Below, one piece after another: positions 8,330-17,057 of a stretch of DNA of 64,000 bases. The stretch comes from Cellulomonas sp. Y8. GTDB taxonomy: Bacteria > Actinomycetota > Actinomycetes > Actinomycetales > Cellulomonadaceae. How positions within the stretch are numbered: position 1 is the stretch's first letter; every line of letters starts with the position of its first letter. The DNA lies in NCBI RefSeq assembly GCF_008033115.1, contig NZ_CP041203.1:3286001-3350000 (forward strand), written 5' to 3'. The notes below the pieces were generated by a model that saw only the letters and a program-made list of their open reading frames with translations, was not told the origin of the DNA and made no database searches. A program made the translations under genes and the position numbers.

Positions 8330-9102
8330 GGCAGGGTGCTCTCGTGCTCGTCGGTGTCGTCGGTCGTGGTGACGAGCTCCGCGAGGTCGTCCACCACCAG
8401 GTCTGCCCCCTGCTCGCGCAGCACGTCGGCGCCCGCGCCGCGGTCCACGCCGATGACGAGCCCGAACGCCCCGGCGCGGCCGGAGGCGACGCCGGACTCG
8501 GCGTCCTCGACGACGACCGCGCGCTCGCGCGGGACGCCGAGCTGCTCGGCGGCGTACAGGTACGTCGCCGGGTCCGGCTTGCCCGCCAGGCCCTGCGCCG
8601 CGGCCACCAGGCCGTCGACGACGAGCGGGAACCGGTCGGTGAGGCCCGCGGCGGCCAGCACGGGCACCGCGTTCCGGCTGCTCGACACCACGGCGACCTC
8701 GCGGCCCTGCGCGAGCAGCGCGTCGACCAGCCGGACCGAGCCCGGGTAGGGCGTGACGCCCTCGGTCTCGAGCACCTGGGTGAAGACGGCGTTCTTCCGG
8801 TTTCCGAGGCCGCAGACCGTCTCGGTGTCGGGGGAGTCGGTCGGGTCGCCCCAGGGCAGCTCGATCCCGCGGGACGCCAGGAGGGACCGCACGCCCTCGT
8901 AGCGCGGCTTGCCGTCGATGTGCGCGAAGTAGTCCGCGTCGGTGTACGGCGCGGCCCCGCGGGCGTCGAGCAGGGGCGCGAACAGCCGCGCCCAGGCGTG
9001 CATGTGCACGACGGCGGTGGGGGTGAGGACCCCGTCCAGGTCGAACAGGACGGCGTCGAGGCCGTCGAGGACCGCGGTGGGGCGGTCGGGTGCGGTTGCC
9101 AC
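8326..9102 (-). CDS. Beta-phosphoglucomutase (HAD superfamily)
   Basis: A 258-residue HAD-family protein. D21 and D23 in LFDLDGVLTP are the nucleophile and acid/base, VVSSSRNAVPVL is motif II, and the GKPDPATYLYAAEQL lysine plus VVVEDAESGV acidic pair form motifs III-IV. The cap segment with FAHIDGKPRYEGVRSLL is typical of beta-phosphoglucomutase, which converts beta-glucose 1-phosphate to glucose 6-phosphate. It sits directly before the GH65 gene with coupled translation, the standard pairing for phosphorolytic disaccharide use. Confidence 0.9.
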   Translation of the reverse strand: MATAPDRPTAVLDGLDAVLFDLDGVLTPTAVVHMHAWARLFAPLLDARGAAPYTDADYFAHIDGKPRYEGVRSLLASRGIELPWGDPTDSPDTETVCGLGNRKNAVFTQVLETEGVTPYPGSVRLVDALLAQGREVAVVSSSRNAVPVLAAAGLTDRFPLVVDGLVAAAQGLAGKPDPATYLYAAEQLGVPRERAVVVEDAESGVASGRAGAFGLVIGVDRGAGADVLREQGADLVVDDLAELVTTTDDTDEHESTLP

Positions 9103-9190
9103 GGTGGAGCTCCCAGGGGCGTGGTGTGCGGGTGCGGGTGGTGCGGGGTCGTTCGTCGTGCGTCGTGCGGCGGTGGTGCGGGGTGCTGCG

Positions 9191-10324
9191 TCAGGCGGCG
9201 GTGGTGCGGCTGGTGGGTCCGGCGACGGCGTCGCGGGGTGCGGGCCCGGCGCTGGAGTCCCGGACGACGAGCTCGGGCGGGACCAGCCCGGCCGGGGCCG
9301 GACGGTGCCCGAGGCCGACGCCGAGCCGGTCCAGCACCTGCTCGACGAGGGTCTGCGCCACCAGTCTGATCGGTTGCCGCAGGCTCGTCAGCCCCGGGCG
9401 GGCGAACGACGCCAGGTCGGAGTCGTCGAACCCGGTGATCGCGACGTCCCGGCCGGGGGTGGCTCCCGCGTCCACGACCGCCGCGAGCGCCCCGAGCGCC
9501 AGGGCGTCGGACGCGCAGACCAGGGCGGTCGGGGCGGCGCCCGGCCGCCCGAGCAGCGGGGCGACGACCGCGGCGGCCGCGTCCGGGTCGTCCGAGCTGG
9601 CCGTGACCTCGGGTCCGCGGGTGCCCTCGGCGCCGGCCGTCGCCGCGCTCCAGGCCGCGCGCCGCGCGTCGCCACCGGCCCCGTCCGCGGGCCAGCCGAC
9701 GAACCCGATGCGCCGGTGGCCGCGCTCGGCCAGGTGCTCGACCGCGAGCCGCACCCCGAGGGCGCCGTCGACGTCGACCCAGGGGGTGGGCGGCGTCGGG
9801 GTCGCCCCACGGCCGCCCGTGCGCCACGAACGCCGCGCCGCGCGCCGCGAGCCAGGCCGGGCGGGCGTCGCCGGGGTGGGTGTCCGCGAGGATCACGGCG
9901 TCCACGTCGCCGGCGGCCAGCAGCTCGGCGTAGGCGGCGGTCTCCGCGGCGTCGTCCCCGTACGGGGCGTCGAACGCGAGGAACCGGTAGCCGTGCGGCC
10001 GGGCCGCCGCGACGAGCTCGTGCAGCAGTCGGTCGGGGTGCGCCGCGGGGTGCGGTGGGCCGTCGCGCCGACCCGGATCCCGATGAGCCCGGAGCGGCGC
10101 GAGGTCAGGGCGCGGGCGGCGTGGTCGGGCCGGTACCCGAGCGCGGTGACGGAGCGGCGCACGCGCTCCAGCGTGCCGGGAGACAGCCGGTCCGGCGCGT
10201 TGAGCGCGTTCGAGACCGTCTGCCGGGAGACGCCCGCGTGCTCGGCCACCGCGCGGATGGTCACCCGCGGGACGCGCGCGGCGGCGCGCGCGGTGGCGGC
10301 GCGCGGGGCGTCGGGCGTGGGCAT
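9191..10324 (-). pseudogene. LacI-family regulator with two compensating frameshifts
   Basis: The frame from the ATG encodes a LacI helix-turn-helix (VTIRAVAEHAGVSRQTVSNALN) and hinge. It then breaks near 10040-10050, where one base is missing, continues in a second frame (HPDRLLHELVAAARPHGYRF to FVAHGRPWGDPDAA), and breaks again at the five-G run near 9777-9785, where one base is extra. It ends in frame with the ligand-binding and dimer parts (HLAERGHRRIGFVG, VAITGFDDSDLASFARPGLT). The net length, 1134 nt, is a multiple of three (about 377 residues, normal for LacI). This pattern suggests sequencing indels rather than decay. It should repress the downstream phosphorylase genes in response to a sugar. 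Confidence 0.8.
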
Positions 10325-10392
10325 GCGGCGGTCCTCGGGGCGTCCGTCGGGGCGGGGTGCGGGTGCGGGTGGAGCGGGACCGACGGAGCCGC

Positions 10393-10406
10393 TTTGACCG
10401 GTCAAA
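10393..10406. promoter_or_regulatory. Perfect 14-bp palindrome, probable LacI-family operator
   Basis: TTTGACCGGTCAAA, a perfect palindrome with the central CG typical of LacI-family operators, lies 69 bp upstream of the lacI start in the 320-bp gap before the isomerase gene. It is the only strong palindrome there besides a weaker TGCACG-TT-CGTGCA at 10491-10504. Inference: it mediates autoregulation of lacI, and perhaps control of the divergent isomerase. Confidence 0.6.
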
Positions 10407-10644
10407 TCCGCGTCGATCCTGCCCGCGCGCCGGGGCCGGTGTCAAAGCCCCAGGACGACCCGGACGAACCGGACCGCGCTACCGCTGGCCTGCACGTTCG
10501 TGCACATCGCGACCAGGTGGTCGGTCGCGGCGCCGTGCGCTGCGGGGACGCGCCGCCGCGGGGCGGGGGCGGGCCCGCCGCCGGCGCCGTGCGGGGGCGT
10601 CGCGCGGGCGGGGCGAGGCCGGGGATGTGACTAGGGTGACACCC

Positions 10645-11877
10645 ATGACGTGGCTGACGACGCCCGCGCACGCCCGCTGGCTCGAGACCGAGACCGACCG
10701 CCTGCTCGCCTTCGGGAAGGCCGCCGCCGCCCCGTCCGGCGGGTTCCTCCGCCTGGACGACGTGGGCCGGCCGCTGCCGGGGCCCGCCGAGCTGTGGATC
10801 ACCTGCCGGATGACGCACGTGTACGCGCTGGCCCACCTGCTCGGGCGGCCGGGCTCCGCGGCGCTGGTCGACCACGGCCTCGCCGCGCTCGACGGGCTGT
10901 TCCGGGACGCCGAGCACGGCGGCTGGTACGCCGAGGTGGACGCCGACGGGACACCGCGCGACGACGCGAAGGCGGCGTACCCGCACGCGTTCGTCGTGCT
11001 CGCGACGTCCTCCGCGGTCGCCGCGGGCCGGCCGGGCGCCCAGGCGCTGCTGCGCGCGGCGCTCGAGGTCTCCGAGCGGCGGTTCTGGGACGAGGAGGCC
11101 GGGATGGCCGTCGAGTCCTGGGACCGGACGTTCACCGAGCTCGACACCTACCGCGGCGTCAACGCCAACATGCACACGGTCGAGGCGTACCTCGCCGCGC
11201 ACGGCGTGACCGGCGAGCGGGTGTGGCTCGACCGCGCCGTGCGGATCCTCACCCGCGTGGTGCACGGCTTCGCGCGGGACAACGCCTGGCGGATCCCCGA
11301 GCACTTCGACGCCGGGTGGAACGCGGACCTGGAGTACAACGCCGACTCCCCGGCGCACCCGTTCCGGCCGTACGGCGCGACCGTGGGGCACTGGCTGGAG
11401 TGGGCGCGGCTCACCCTGCACGCCCGGGCCTCGCTCACCGCCGCCGGCGACGTCGCCCCCGCCTGGATGGTCGAGGACGCCACGGCGCTGTTCGACGCGT
11501 CCGTCCGCGAGGGCTGGTCCGTCGACGGCGCACCCGGGTTCGTCTACACCGTCGACTGGTCCGGGAAGCCGGTCGTGCGCGAGCGGATGCACTGGGTGGC
11601 CGCCGAGGGCATCGCCGCGGCCGCCGCCCTGCACGCCGCCACCGGCGAGCAGCGGTTCGACGACTGGTACGCGACCTGGTGGGACTACGCCGCCGAGCAC
11701 CTGCTCGACCACGAGGGCGGCTCCTGGTGGCACGAGCTCGGCACCGACAACCGGGTGTCGCGCACGGTCTGGGAGGGCAAGGCCGACCTCTACCACGCGG
11801 TGCAGGCGACGCTGATCCCGCGGCTGCCGCTCGCGCCCGTGCTCGCCCCGGCTCTGGCGCAGGGGCTGCTGGACTGA
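10645..11877 (+). CDS. AGE-family sugar isomerase (YihS / mannose isomerase-like)
   Basis: A 410-residue protein resembling E. coli YihS and bacterial mannose isomerases over its full length. It opens HARWLETETDRLLAFGKAA, then has LWITCRMTHVYALAHLLGRP, TYRGVNANMHTVEAYLAAHG, IPEHFDAGWNADLEYN and VYTVDWSGKPVVRERMHW, ending NRVSRTVWEGKADLYHAVQA. These are the (alpha/alpha)6-barrel active-site stretches with the catalytic His residues. The family interconverts aldoses and ketoses (mannose, fructose, glucose, or sulfoquinovose to sulfofructose). No sulfoglycolysis genes are nearby, so mannose/fructose is the more likely substrate. It is divergent from lacI across a shared 320-bp promoter region and may be co-regulated. 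Confidence 0.85.
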   Translation: MTWLTTPAHARWLETETDRLLAFGKAAAAPSGGFLRLDDVGRPLPGPAELWITCRMTHVYALAHLLGRPGSAALVDHGLAALDGLFRDAEHGGWYAEVDADGTPRDDAKAAYPHAFVVLATSSAVAAGRPGAQALLRAALEVSERRFWDEEAGMAVESWDRTFTELDTYRGVNANMHTVEAYLAAHGVTGERVWLDRAVRILTRVVHGFARDNAWRIPEHFDAGWNADLEYNADSPAHPFRPYGATVGHWLEWARLTLHARASLTAAGDVAPAWMVEDATALFDASVREGWSVDGAPGFVYTVDWSGKPVVRERMHWVAAEGIAAAAALHAATGEQRFDDWYATWWDYAAEHLLDHEGGSWWHELGTDNRVSRTVWEGKADLYHAVQATLIPRLPLAPVLAPALAQGLLD

Positions 11878-11996
11878 CGGCGCGGGCGCGGGGACGGTCG
11901 CGGCGCTCCCGCACCGCCCGCACCCCGCGCCGCCCGCACCCCCCGCACCGCGGACGCCGTCGCGCGGCGACGCGGCGCGGGACCTAGAGTTCCGCC

Positions 11997-13169
11997 GTGC
12001 CCAGGCCCCGGCGTGCCGTCCCGTGGTGGGCGGTCGCGCTGGTGCCGGCCGTCGCCGTGGTGCTCACGGGCGCCCTGCCGCGGGCGGACGCGGTGGCGCT
12101 CGCGGAGCGGGTCGGCCCGGTGCTGCTCTTCGTCGCGGCGCTGACCGTGGTGGCGGAGCTGTGCGGGTCGGCCGGGCTGTTCGACCTCGCGACGGACGCC
12201 GCCGCGCGCGCCTCGGGCGGCCGGCGCTGGCTGCTGTGGCTGCTGCTCGTCGGGATCGCGGTCGCGTCGACCGTGCTGCTGTCGCTCGACACCACGGCGG
12301 TGCTGCTGACGCCGCTGGCGATCACCCTGGCCCGGCGGACCCGGACGTCGCCGCTGCTGCTGGTGCTGACGGTCGTGGCCCTGGCGAACACCGCGTCGCT
12401 GCTGCTCCCGGTCTCCAACCTCACCAACCTGCTCGCCGACCACCGGTTCGCCGAGCAGGGCGTCGGCTACCTGGGCGTGATGTGGGCACCGGCGCTCGCG
12501 TCCGTCGTCGTGACCGTCGCCGTGCTCGCCGTCCGCGGGCGCCGGGACCTGCGCGGCCGGTTCGAGCAGGGCGAGCGGTACGTCCCGCCGGACCGCGCGC
12601 TGGTGGTCGCGACCGGGACGACGGTCGGTGTGATGGCGGTCGGGTTCGTCGCCGGGCTGCCGGTGTGGGCGGTGGCCCTGGGGGCGGCGGCCGCGCTGCT
12701 GGTGGCGTTCGCGGTGCGCCGCCGGCCGGTGCCGGGCCGGGCGCGGGACCTGGTGCCGTGGCGGATGATCCTGGTCGTCGGCGCGCTGTTCGTGGTCGTC
12801 GAGACCCTGCACGTCCGCGGCCTCGGCGACTGGGTCCTCGACGCGGCGCCGGCCGGCGCGGACGCGGGTGCGCTGCTAGGGGTCGCCGGGCTGTCCGCCG
12901 CCGTCGCGAACGTGGTGAACAACCTGCCCGCGTACCTGCTGCTCGAGCCGGTCGCCGGCGAGGACGTCCGGCGGCTCGCGGCCGTGCTGATCGGGACCGG
13001 CGTCGGGCCGCTGCTGACCCCGTGGGCCTCGCTCGCCACCGTGCTGTGGTGGCGACGGTGCCGGCAGGCGATGGTGCACGTGCCGGTGCGGGCGTTCGTG
13101 GTGCAGGGGCTGTGGCTGGCACCGCTCTGCGTGGTGGCGTCGGTGCTGGCGCTCGCGGCCGTGGCCTGA
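11997..13169 (+). CDS. ArsB/NhaD-like (ion transporter superfamily) membrane protein
   Basis: A 390-residue protein starting GTG, with about ten hydrophobic helices. The half-site motifs SLDTTAVLLTPLAITLARR and NTASLLLPVSNLTNLLADHR are those of ArsB/CitM-type transporters, where the re-entrant loops bind anion or metalloid. The C-terminal repeat has NVVNNLPAYLLLEP and IGTGVGPLLTPWASLATVLW. No arsR, arsA or arsC is adjacent, so arsenite efflux is possible but not shown; other anions are equally likely. It is convergent with the XRE-cupin gene, 22 bp apart. Confidence 0.8.
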   Translation: MPRPRRAVPWWAVALVPAVAVVLTGALPRADAVALAERVGPVLLFVAALTVVAELCGSAGLFDLATDAAARASGGRRWLLWLLLVGIAVASTVLLSLDTTAVLLTPLAITLARRTRTSPLLLVLTVVALANTASLLLPVSNLTNLLADHRFAEQGVGYLGVMWAPALASVVVTVAVLAVRGRRDLRGRFEQGERYVPPDRALVVATGTTVGVMAVGFVAGLPVWAVALGAAAALLVAFAVRRRPVPGRARDLVPWRMILVVGALFVVVETLHVRGLGDWVLDAAPAGADAGALLGVAGLSAAVANVVNNLPAYLLLEPVAGEDVRRLAAVLIGTGVGPLLTPWASLATVLWWRRCRQAMVHVPVRAFVVQGLWLAPLCVVASVLALAAVA

Positions 13170-13191
13170 CGCGGGGCCCCGACCGGAGCGG

Positions 13192-13836
13192 TCAGGACCT
13201 CGTGGTCGAGCGGGCGCGGACGTGCATGCGCTCGCCCTGCGGGCCCCAGAGCGTCAGCACCTCGGCGGCGCCGGGCCCCGGGTTGGTGAACCAGTGCGGG
13301 ATCCGGGTGTCGAACTCGACGGCCTCCCCGGGCTCGATCATCAGGTCGTGGTCGCCGAGCACCAGGCGCATCCGGCCGGACAGCACGTACATCCACTCGT
13401 AGCCCTCGTGGGTGCGGGGGTCGACGGGCCCCGGGTTGTGGCCCGCGGGGAACACCTGCTTGTAGGCCTGGAGGCCGCCCTGCCGCCGGCTCAGCGGGAC
13501 GAAGGTGACCCCGTGCCGCTCGACGGGGGACAGGTGCACCCGCGGGTCGCCGGTCTCGGGGGCGCCGACCAGCTCGTCCAGCGGGACCTGGTGCGCGCGG
13601 GCCAGCGGCAGCAGCAGCTCCAGGGTCGGGCGGCGCTGCCCGGACTCCAGGCGCGACAGCGTGCTGACCGAGATCCCGGTGCTGCGGGACAGGTCGGCCA
13701 GCGTGGCGCCGCGGCGCTGGCGGAGGTCGCGCAGCCGGGGGCCGACGGCCTCGAGGACGGGCTCCAGGTCGGCGGGTGCGTCGGCGGGGGGCGCCGGCGT
13801 CGGCGGGACGGTGCGGGGGCGACGGGACTCGGCCAT
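13192..13836 (-). CDS. XRE-family regulator with C-terminal cupin
   Basis: A 214-residue protein: a Pro/Ala-rich N-terminus, a helix-turn-helix at about residues 40-95 (LRQRRGATLADLSRSTGISV, LSRLESGQRRPTLELLLPLA), then a cupin sensor at about 130-205 (HEGYEWMYVLSGRMRLVLGD, IPHWFTNPGPG). XRE-cupin proteins usually sense a small ligand and control an adjacent catabolic or redox gene. It is transcribed divergently from the thioredoxin-reductase-like gene; the 90-bp gap holds an inverted repeat. The ATG start is the first plausible one; longer frames upstream run into the divergent gene. Confidence 0.88.
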   Translation of the reverse strand: MAESRRPRTVPPTPAPPADAPADLEPVLEAVGPRLRDLRQRRGATLADLSRSTGISVSTLSRLESGQRRPTLELLLPLARAHQVPLDELVGAPETGDPRVHLSPVERHGVTFVPLSRRQGGLQAYKQVFPAGHNPGPVDPRTHEGYEWMYVLSGRMRLVLGDHDLMIEPGEAVEFDTRIPHWFTNPGPGAAEVLTLWGPQGERMHVRARSTTRS

Positions 13837-13844
13837 GCCCTCAT

Positions 13845-13859
13845 TTGCCGTTCCGGCAA
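13845..13859. promoter_or_regulatory. Inverted repeat in XRE/oxidoreductase divergent promoter
   Basis: TTGCCG-TTC-CGGCAA, perfect 6-bp arms with a 3-bp spacer, lies 9 bp upstream of the XRE-cupin start. On the minus strand it falls between a TTGACA -35-like box (13867-13872) and the start codon, so occupancy would block the regulator's own promoter. It is probably the operator of the XRE-cupin protein. Confidence 0.55.
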
Positions 13860-13926
13860 CGATGTTTGTCAAGTGGGCCACCCCGCGCGCACGGTGGTCA
13901 CCACGGACGAAAGAGTGGAGGACCCG

Positions 13927-14991
13927 ATGGTGACGGAGCAGCACGACGTGCTGGTGGTCGGCGGCGGCGCGGCGGGGCTGGGCGGCGCGCTCACCCTGGC
14001 CCGCGCGCGGCGCAGCGTGCTCGTGGTGCACGACGGCGCGCCCCGGAACGCGCCCGCGGCGCACATGCACGCCTACCTCGGGCTGGACGGGCTGCCGCCG
14101 GCCGAGCTGCTGGCGCGCGGCCGGGCCGAGGTCGAGGGCTACGGCGCCGAGGTCGTCGAGGACCGGGTCGTCGACGTCCGGCGCGACGGCGACGGGTTCC
14201 GCGCGGCGCTCGCGGGCGGTCGCGTCGTCCGGTCGCGCCGGGTGCTGGTCGCGACCGGGCTCGTGGACGCCCTGCCGGACGTTCCCGGGCTCGCGGCGCG
14301 CTGGGGCCGCGACGTGCTGCACTGCCCGTTCTGCCACGGCTGGGAGGTCCGGGACCGGGCCGTCGCGGTCCTCGGGTCCGGCCCGGTGGCGGTGCACCAG
14401 GCGCAGCTGTGGCGCGGCTGGACCGGGGACGTGACGCTGTTCCTGGGCGGCACCGGCGGCACCGGCGGGGCCGGTGCGGCCGGCGGGGACGGGCTGACCG
14501 ACGACGACTGGGAGCGGCTCGCCGCGCTGGGCGTACGGGTCGTCGAGGGCCCCGTGGCGGGGCTGGAGGTGGCGGACGACGTGCTGACCGGCGTGAAGCT
14601 GGCGACCGGGACGGTGCTGGCGTGCGACGCCGTCGTCGTCGCCACGGGCCTGGGGGCGCGGCTCGACGGGCTGGAGGGCCTGGGCCTGCCGACCGAGCCG
14701 GTGACGATGGGCGACCGCGTGATCGGCACCCGGGTCGCCGCCGCGCCGGACGGATCCACGACCGTGCCCGGCGTGCGGGTCGCGGGCAACGTCACGGACC
14801 TGCGGGCGCAGGTGCAGGTCGCCGCGGCGGCCGGCCTGACCGCGGGGGCCGCGCTGGTCGCCGAGCTCGCCGTCGAGGACGCCGACGCCGCCGTGGCGCG
14901 GTACCGGGCGGAGCAGGCGGCGCCGTTCTCGGGGCGCGCGGAGCGCGAGGTGGCCGCGCGCCGGGCGGGCGCCGGGGCGATCGGGCTGTGA
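13927..14991 (+). CDS. FAD-dependent thioredoxin reductase-like oxidoreductase
   Basis: A 354-residue protein starting ATG after GGAGG. It has an N-terminal FAD motif (VLVVGGGAAGLGGALTLARA), the redox-active pair C133 and C136 in HCPFCHGWE, the NAD(P) site VAVLGSGPVAVHQAQLW, and the C-terminal FAD contact VPGVRVAGNVTDLRAQVQVA. This CPFCHG subgroup is related to thioredoxin reductase but often lacks an assigned thioredoxin partner. A Gly-rich insert (about residues 176-191) separates two strands of the NAD(P) domain. Its stop overlaps or nearly meets the methyltransferase region, and both are probably controlled by the divergent XRE-cupin regulator. Confidence 0.88.
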   Translation: MVTEQHDVLVVGGGAAGLGGALTLARARRSVLVVHDGAPRNAPAAHMHAYLGLDGLPPAELLARGRAEVEGYGAEVVEDRVVDVRRDGDGFRAALAGGRVVRSRRVLVATGLVDALPDVPGLAARWGRDVLHCPFCHGWEVRDRAVAVLGSGPVAVHQAQLWRGWTGDVTLFLGGTGGTGGAGAAGGDGLTDDDWERLAALGVRVVEGPVAGLEVADDVLTGVKLATGTVLACDAVVVATGLGARLDGLEGLGLPTEPVTMGDRVIGTRVAAAPDGSTTVPGVRVAGNVTDLRAQVQVAAAAGLTAGAALVAELAVEDADAAVARYRAEQAAPFSGRAEREVAARRAGAGAIGL

Positions 14992-15053
14992 CGGCGCGCG
15001 ACGAGGTCGCCGCGGGGTGGTCCCGCGGCGGGGACGACGAGGAGGAGCGGGGC

Positions 15054-15758
15054 ATGGGGCAGCAGCACGGCGGGGCCGAGGAGGCCGGTACGCACGGCCA
15101 CGCGCACGGGCACGGCGGGGACCCGGGCGAGGTGCGGCACGACCGGGAGTTCTGGGAGGACCGGTACCGCTCGGCGCCTCGGGTGTGGAGCGGCCGGCCG
15201 AACCCGCAGCTGGTCGACGAGGTCGGCGACCTGGCGCCGGGGCGCGCGCTCGACGTCGCGTGCGGCGAGGGCGGCGACGCCCTGTGGCTCGCCGGCCGCG
15301 GCTGGGCGGTCACGGCAGTCGACCTCGCGCAGACGGCGCTCGACCGGGTCGCGGCCGCCGCCGCGGAGGCCGGGCCGGAGGTCGCCGGGCGGGTGCGGAC
15401 GGAGCGGGCCGACATCGCGACGTGGGACGCCGGGGACGGCGCGTACGACCTGGTGACGACGCACTTCCTGCACCTGCCGCCGGCCGTCCGGGCCGTGGCG
15501 TTCGACCGGATGGCGCGCGCGGTGGCCCCGGGCGGCACGCTGCTGGTCGTCGCGCACCACGCGAGCGACCTGCGCACCACCATCGGGCGCCCGGACCTGC
15601 CGGAGCTGTTCTTCGACCCCGAGGACGTGGTCGCGGCGCTCGACCCCGCGGACTGGGAGGTGCCGGTGGCCGAGGCGCGGCCCCGCACGGCGACCGACCC
15701 GGACGGCCGGGAGGTCACGATCCGGGACACGGTCGTGCGGGCGGTGCGCCGGGGCTGA
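15054..15758 (+). CDS. SAM-dependent methyltransferase with His-rich N-terminus
   Basis: A 234-residue class I methyltransferase. Motif I is LDVACGEGGDALWLAGRGW, followed by AVDLAQTALDRVAAAAAE, the acidic loop ADIATWDAGDGAYDLVTTHF and GGTLLVVAHH. The fold is TehB/UbiG-like and the substrate is unknown. The N-terminus carries a His-rich stretch (THGHAHGHGG) that could bind metal. The ATG is preferred because GAGGAG lies upstream. A GTG overlapping the reductase stop (14988) is in frame and would add 22 residues. It probably forms an operon with the reductase. Confidence 0.82.
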   Translation: MGQQHGGAEEAGTHGHAHGHGGDPGEVRHDREFWEDRYRSAPRVWSGRPNPQLVDEVGDLAPGRALDVACGEGGDALWLAGRGWAVTAVDLAQTALDRVAAAAAEAGPEVAGRVRTERADIATWDAGDGAYDLVTTHFLHLPPAVRAVAFDRMARAVAPGGTLLVVAHHASDLRTTIGRPDLPELFFDPEDVVAALDPADWEVPVAEARPRTATDPDGREVTIRDTVVRAVRRG

Positions 15759-15776
15759 CGCCCGGCGTCGCGGTCC

Positions 15777-15806
15777 CTGCCACCCGCCGGCGCCGGCGGG
15801 TGGCAG
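15777..15806. terminator. 30-bp perfect palindrome, likely terminator
   Basis: A fully symmetrical 30-bp sequence whose left half is CTGCCACCCGCCGGC. It sits between the methyltransferase stop and the UPF0303 start, ending 10 bp before the latter. As RNA it could fold as a tight hairpin; it could also be a protein-binding site for the next promoter. Confidence 0.6.
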
Positions 15807-15816
15807 GATCGCGCCC

Positions 15817-16296
15817 ATGAGCGACGACACCGAGGTCCGGGCCCTGATCGCCGAGGTCGAGCGGCAGGAGCGCGACCTGCGCTTCGCCACCTTCACCAAC
15901 GACGACGCGTGGGAGCTCGGGACGCTGCTGGTCCGGCTGGCCACCGAGCGCGGGCTGCCCGTGACCGTCGACATCCGGCGCGGCGCGCAGCAGCTGTTCC
16001 ACGCCGCGCGGCCCGGGACGGTCGCGGACAACGACTCCTGGATCCAGCGCAAGGTCCGGGTCGTCGAGCGGTTCGGCACGTCGTCGTACCTGCAGGGGCT
16101 GCGGGCGCGCGCGAAGGGGACGACGTTCGGCGCGGTGCACGAGCTGCCGCTGCAGGAGTACGCCGCGCACGGCGGGGCCTTCCCGGTGCACGTCGAGGGC
16201 GTCGGGGTCGTGGGCGTGGTGACGGTCTCGGGCCTCCCGCAGGCCGACGACCACGCCCTGGTGACGGAGGCGGTGCGGACCTTCCTCGACGGCTGA
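15817..16296 (+). CDS. UPF0303 / heme-degrading-domain (HbpS-like) protein
   Basis: A 159-residue protein of the UPF0303 family: TNDDAWELGTLLVRLATERG, VTVDIRRGAQQLFHAA, VADNDSWIQRKVRVVERFGT, and the C-terminal VGVVGVVTVSGLPQADDHALV. The fold matches the HbpS/GlcG group, some of which bind heme or small ligands as oligomers, but function is not established for this subfamily. It is cytosolic by sequence, single-gene, and convergent with the hydrolase, with a hairpin between. Confidence 0.85.
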   Translation: MSDDTEVRALIAEVERQERDLRFATFTNDDAWELGTLLVRLATERGLPVTVDIRRGAQQLFHAARPGTVADNDSWIQRKVRVVERFGTSSYLQGLRARAKGTTFGAVHELPLQEYAAHGGAFPVHVEGVGVVGVVTVSGLPQADDHALVTEAVRTFLDG

Positions 16297-16321
16297 CCGC
16301 CGCGCGGTCCAGCGTTCCCGG

Positions 16322-16361
16322 CGAGGTCGAGGCGGCATCCGGCCGGACACCCTCGACCTCG
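16322..16361. terminator. Bidirectional terminator
   Basis: Eleven-bp inverted repeat CGAGGTCGAGG / CCTCGACCTCG with an 18-nt loop, between two convergent genes. It ends 3 bp before the hydrolase stop. Confidence 0.6.
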
Positions 16362-16364
16362 GTG

Positions 16365-17024
16365 TCAGGGGAGCGGCAGGACGGTGGGGAGCCAGGCCGT
16401 GACGGCGGTGGCGACCGCGTGGGTGTCCTTCTTCAGGGAGTGGTCACCCGGGACCGGGACCACCCGACGCGTCGGCGAGGTCGGCGGGGTGCCGTAGGGG
16501 TCGGTCGTGCCCTGGACCACCAGCACCGTCACGCCCGCGGCGTCGAGCTCGGGGAGCCGGCTCGGGGCGTCCGGCCGTCCCGGCGGCTGCGTGGGGAACG
16601 CCAGGCAGAGCACGCCGACGGCGCCGGTGGCGAGCGCCGTCCGGCACGCGGTGCGGGCGCCCGCCGACCGGCCGCCCGTGACCAGCGGGACGTCCAGGGC
16701 GCGGGCCCGCAGGTCCGTGACGACCGCGGTCCACGCCTCGTCCAGGGCGGGGCCGCGGGGGCCGACCCGCTTGCCGGCGACGCGGTACGGCTGCTCGACG
16801 AGCGCCACCGCCAGGCCCAGGGCGGTGGCGGCCGCCGTGACCGCGCGGAGGTCCGGGGCGTCGACCCCGCCGCCGGCCCCGTGCCCGAGCACGAGCGCGC
16901 CGGGGACGGCCACCCGCCCGTCCGCGCCGGGCGCGGCGCCGGCGGGCAGGTGCAGGTGCGCCCGCGCGGGCCCCTGCGGGGTGTCGATCTCGAGGCTCGG
17001 GACGTCGGGGCTCACGCCCGGCAC
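16365..17024 (-). CDS. Alpha/beta hydrolase (TEX30/KANL3-like)
   Basis: A 219-residue alpha/beta hydrolase. It has the oxyanion-loop motif LVLGHGAGGGVDAPDL, the nucleophile S120 in TGGRSAGARTACR, an Asp in VQGTTDPYGTP and a late His in PVPGDHSLKK, completing a Ser-Asp-His triad. This matches the TEX30/KANL3-like group (COG3571), whose substrates are unknown. It starts at GTG; a second GTG three codons later is equally possible. It is downstream of the ribosomal-protein operon on the same strand but separated by a long repeat hairpin. Confidence 0.8.
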   Translation of the reverse strand: MPGVSPDVPSLEIDTPQGPARAHLHLPAGAAPGADGRVAVPGALVLGHGAGGGVDAPDLRAVTAAATALGLAVALVEQPYRVAGKRVGPRGPALDEAWTAVVTDLRARALDVPLVTGGRSAGARTACRTALATGAVGVLCLAFPTQPPGRPDAPSRLPELDAAGVTVLVVQGTTDPYGTPPTSPTRRVVPVPGDHSLKKDTHAVATAVTAWLPTVLPLP

Positions 17025-17057
17025 GGTACCCGCGGCCGGCGCGGCGACGCCGCCGGG

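Noticed and set aside
5109..10445. 1778-codon open frame on the minus strand
   Set aside because: It passes through GH65, phosphoglucomutase and Roadblock genes in the wrong frame. Only its stretch at about 9800-10050 matters, as the middle frame of the broken lacI.
11997..13169. Arsenic resistance operon
   Set aside because: The transporter is ArsB-like, but no arsR, arsC or acr3 genes are adjacent, so the substrate is left open.
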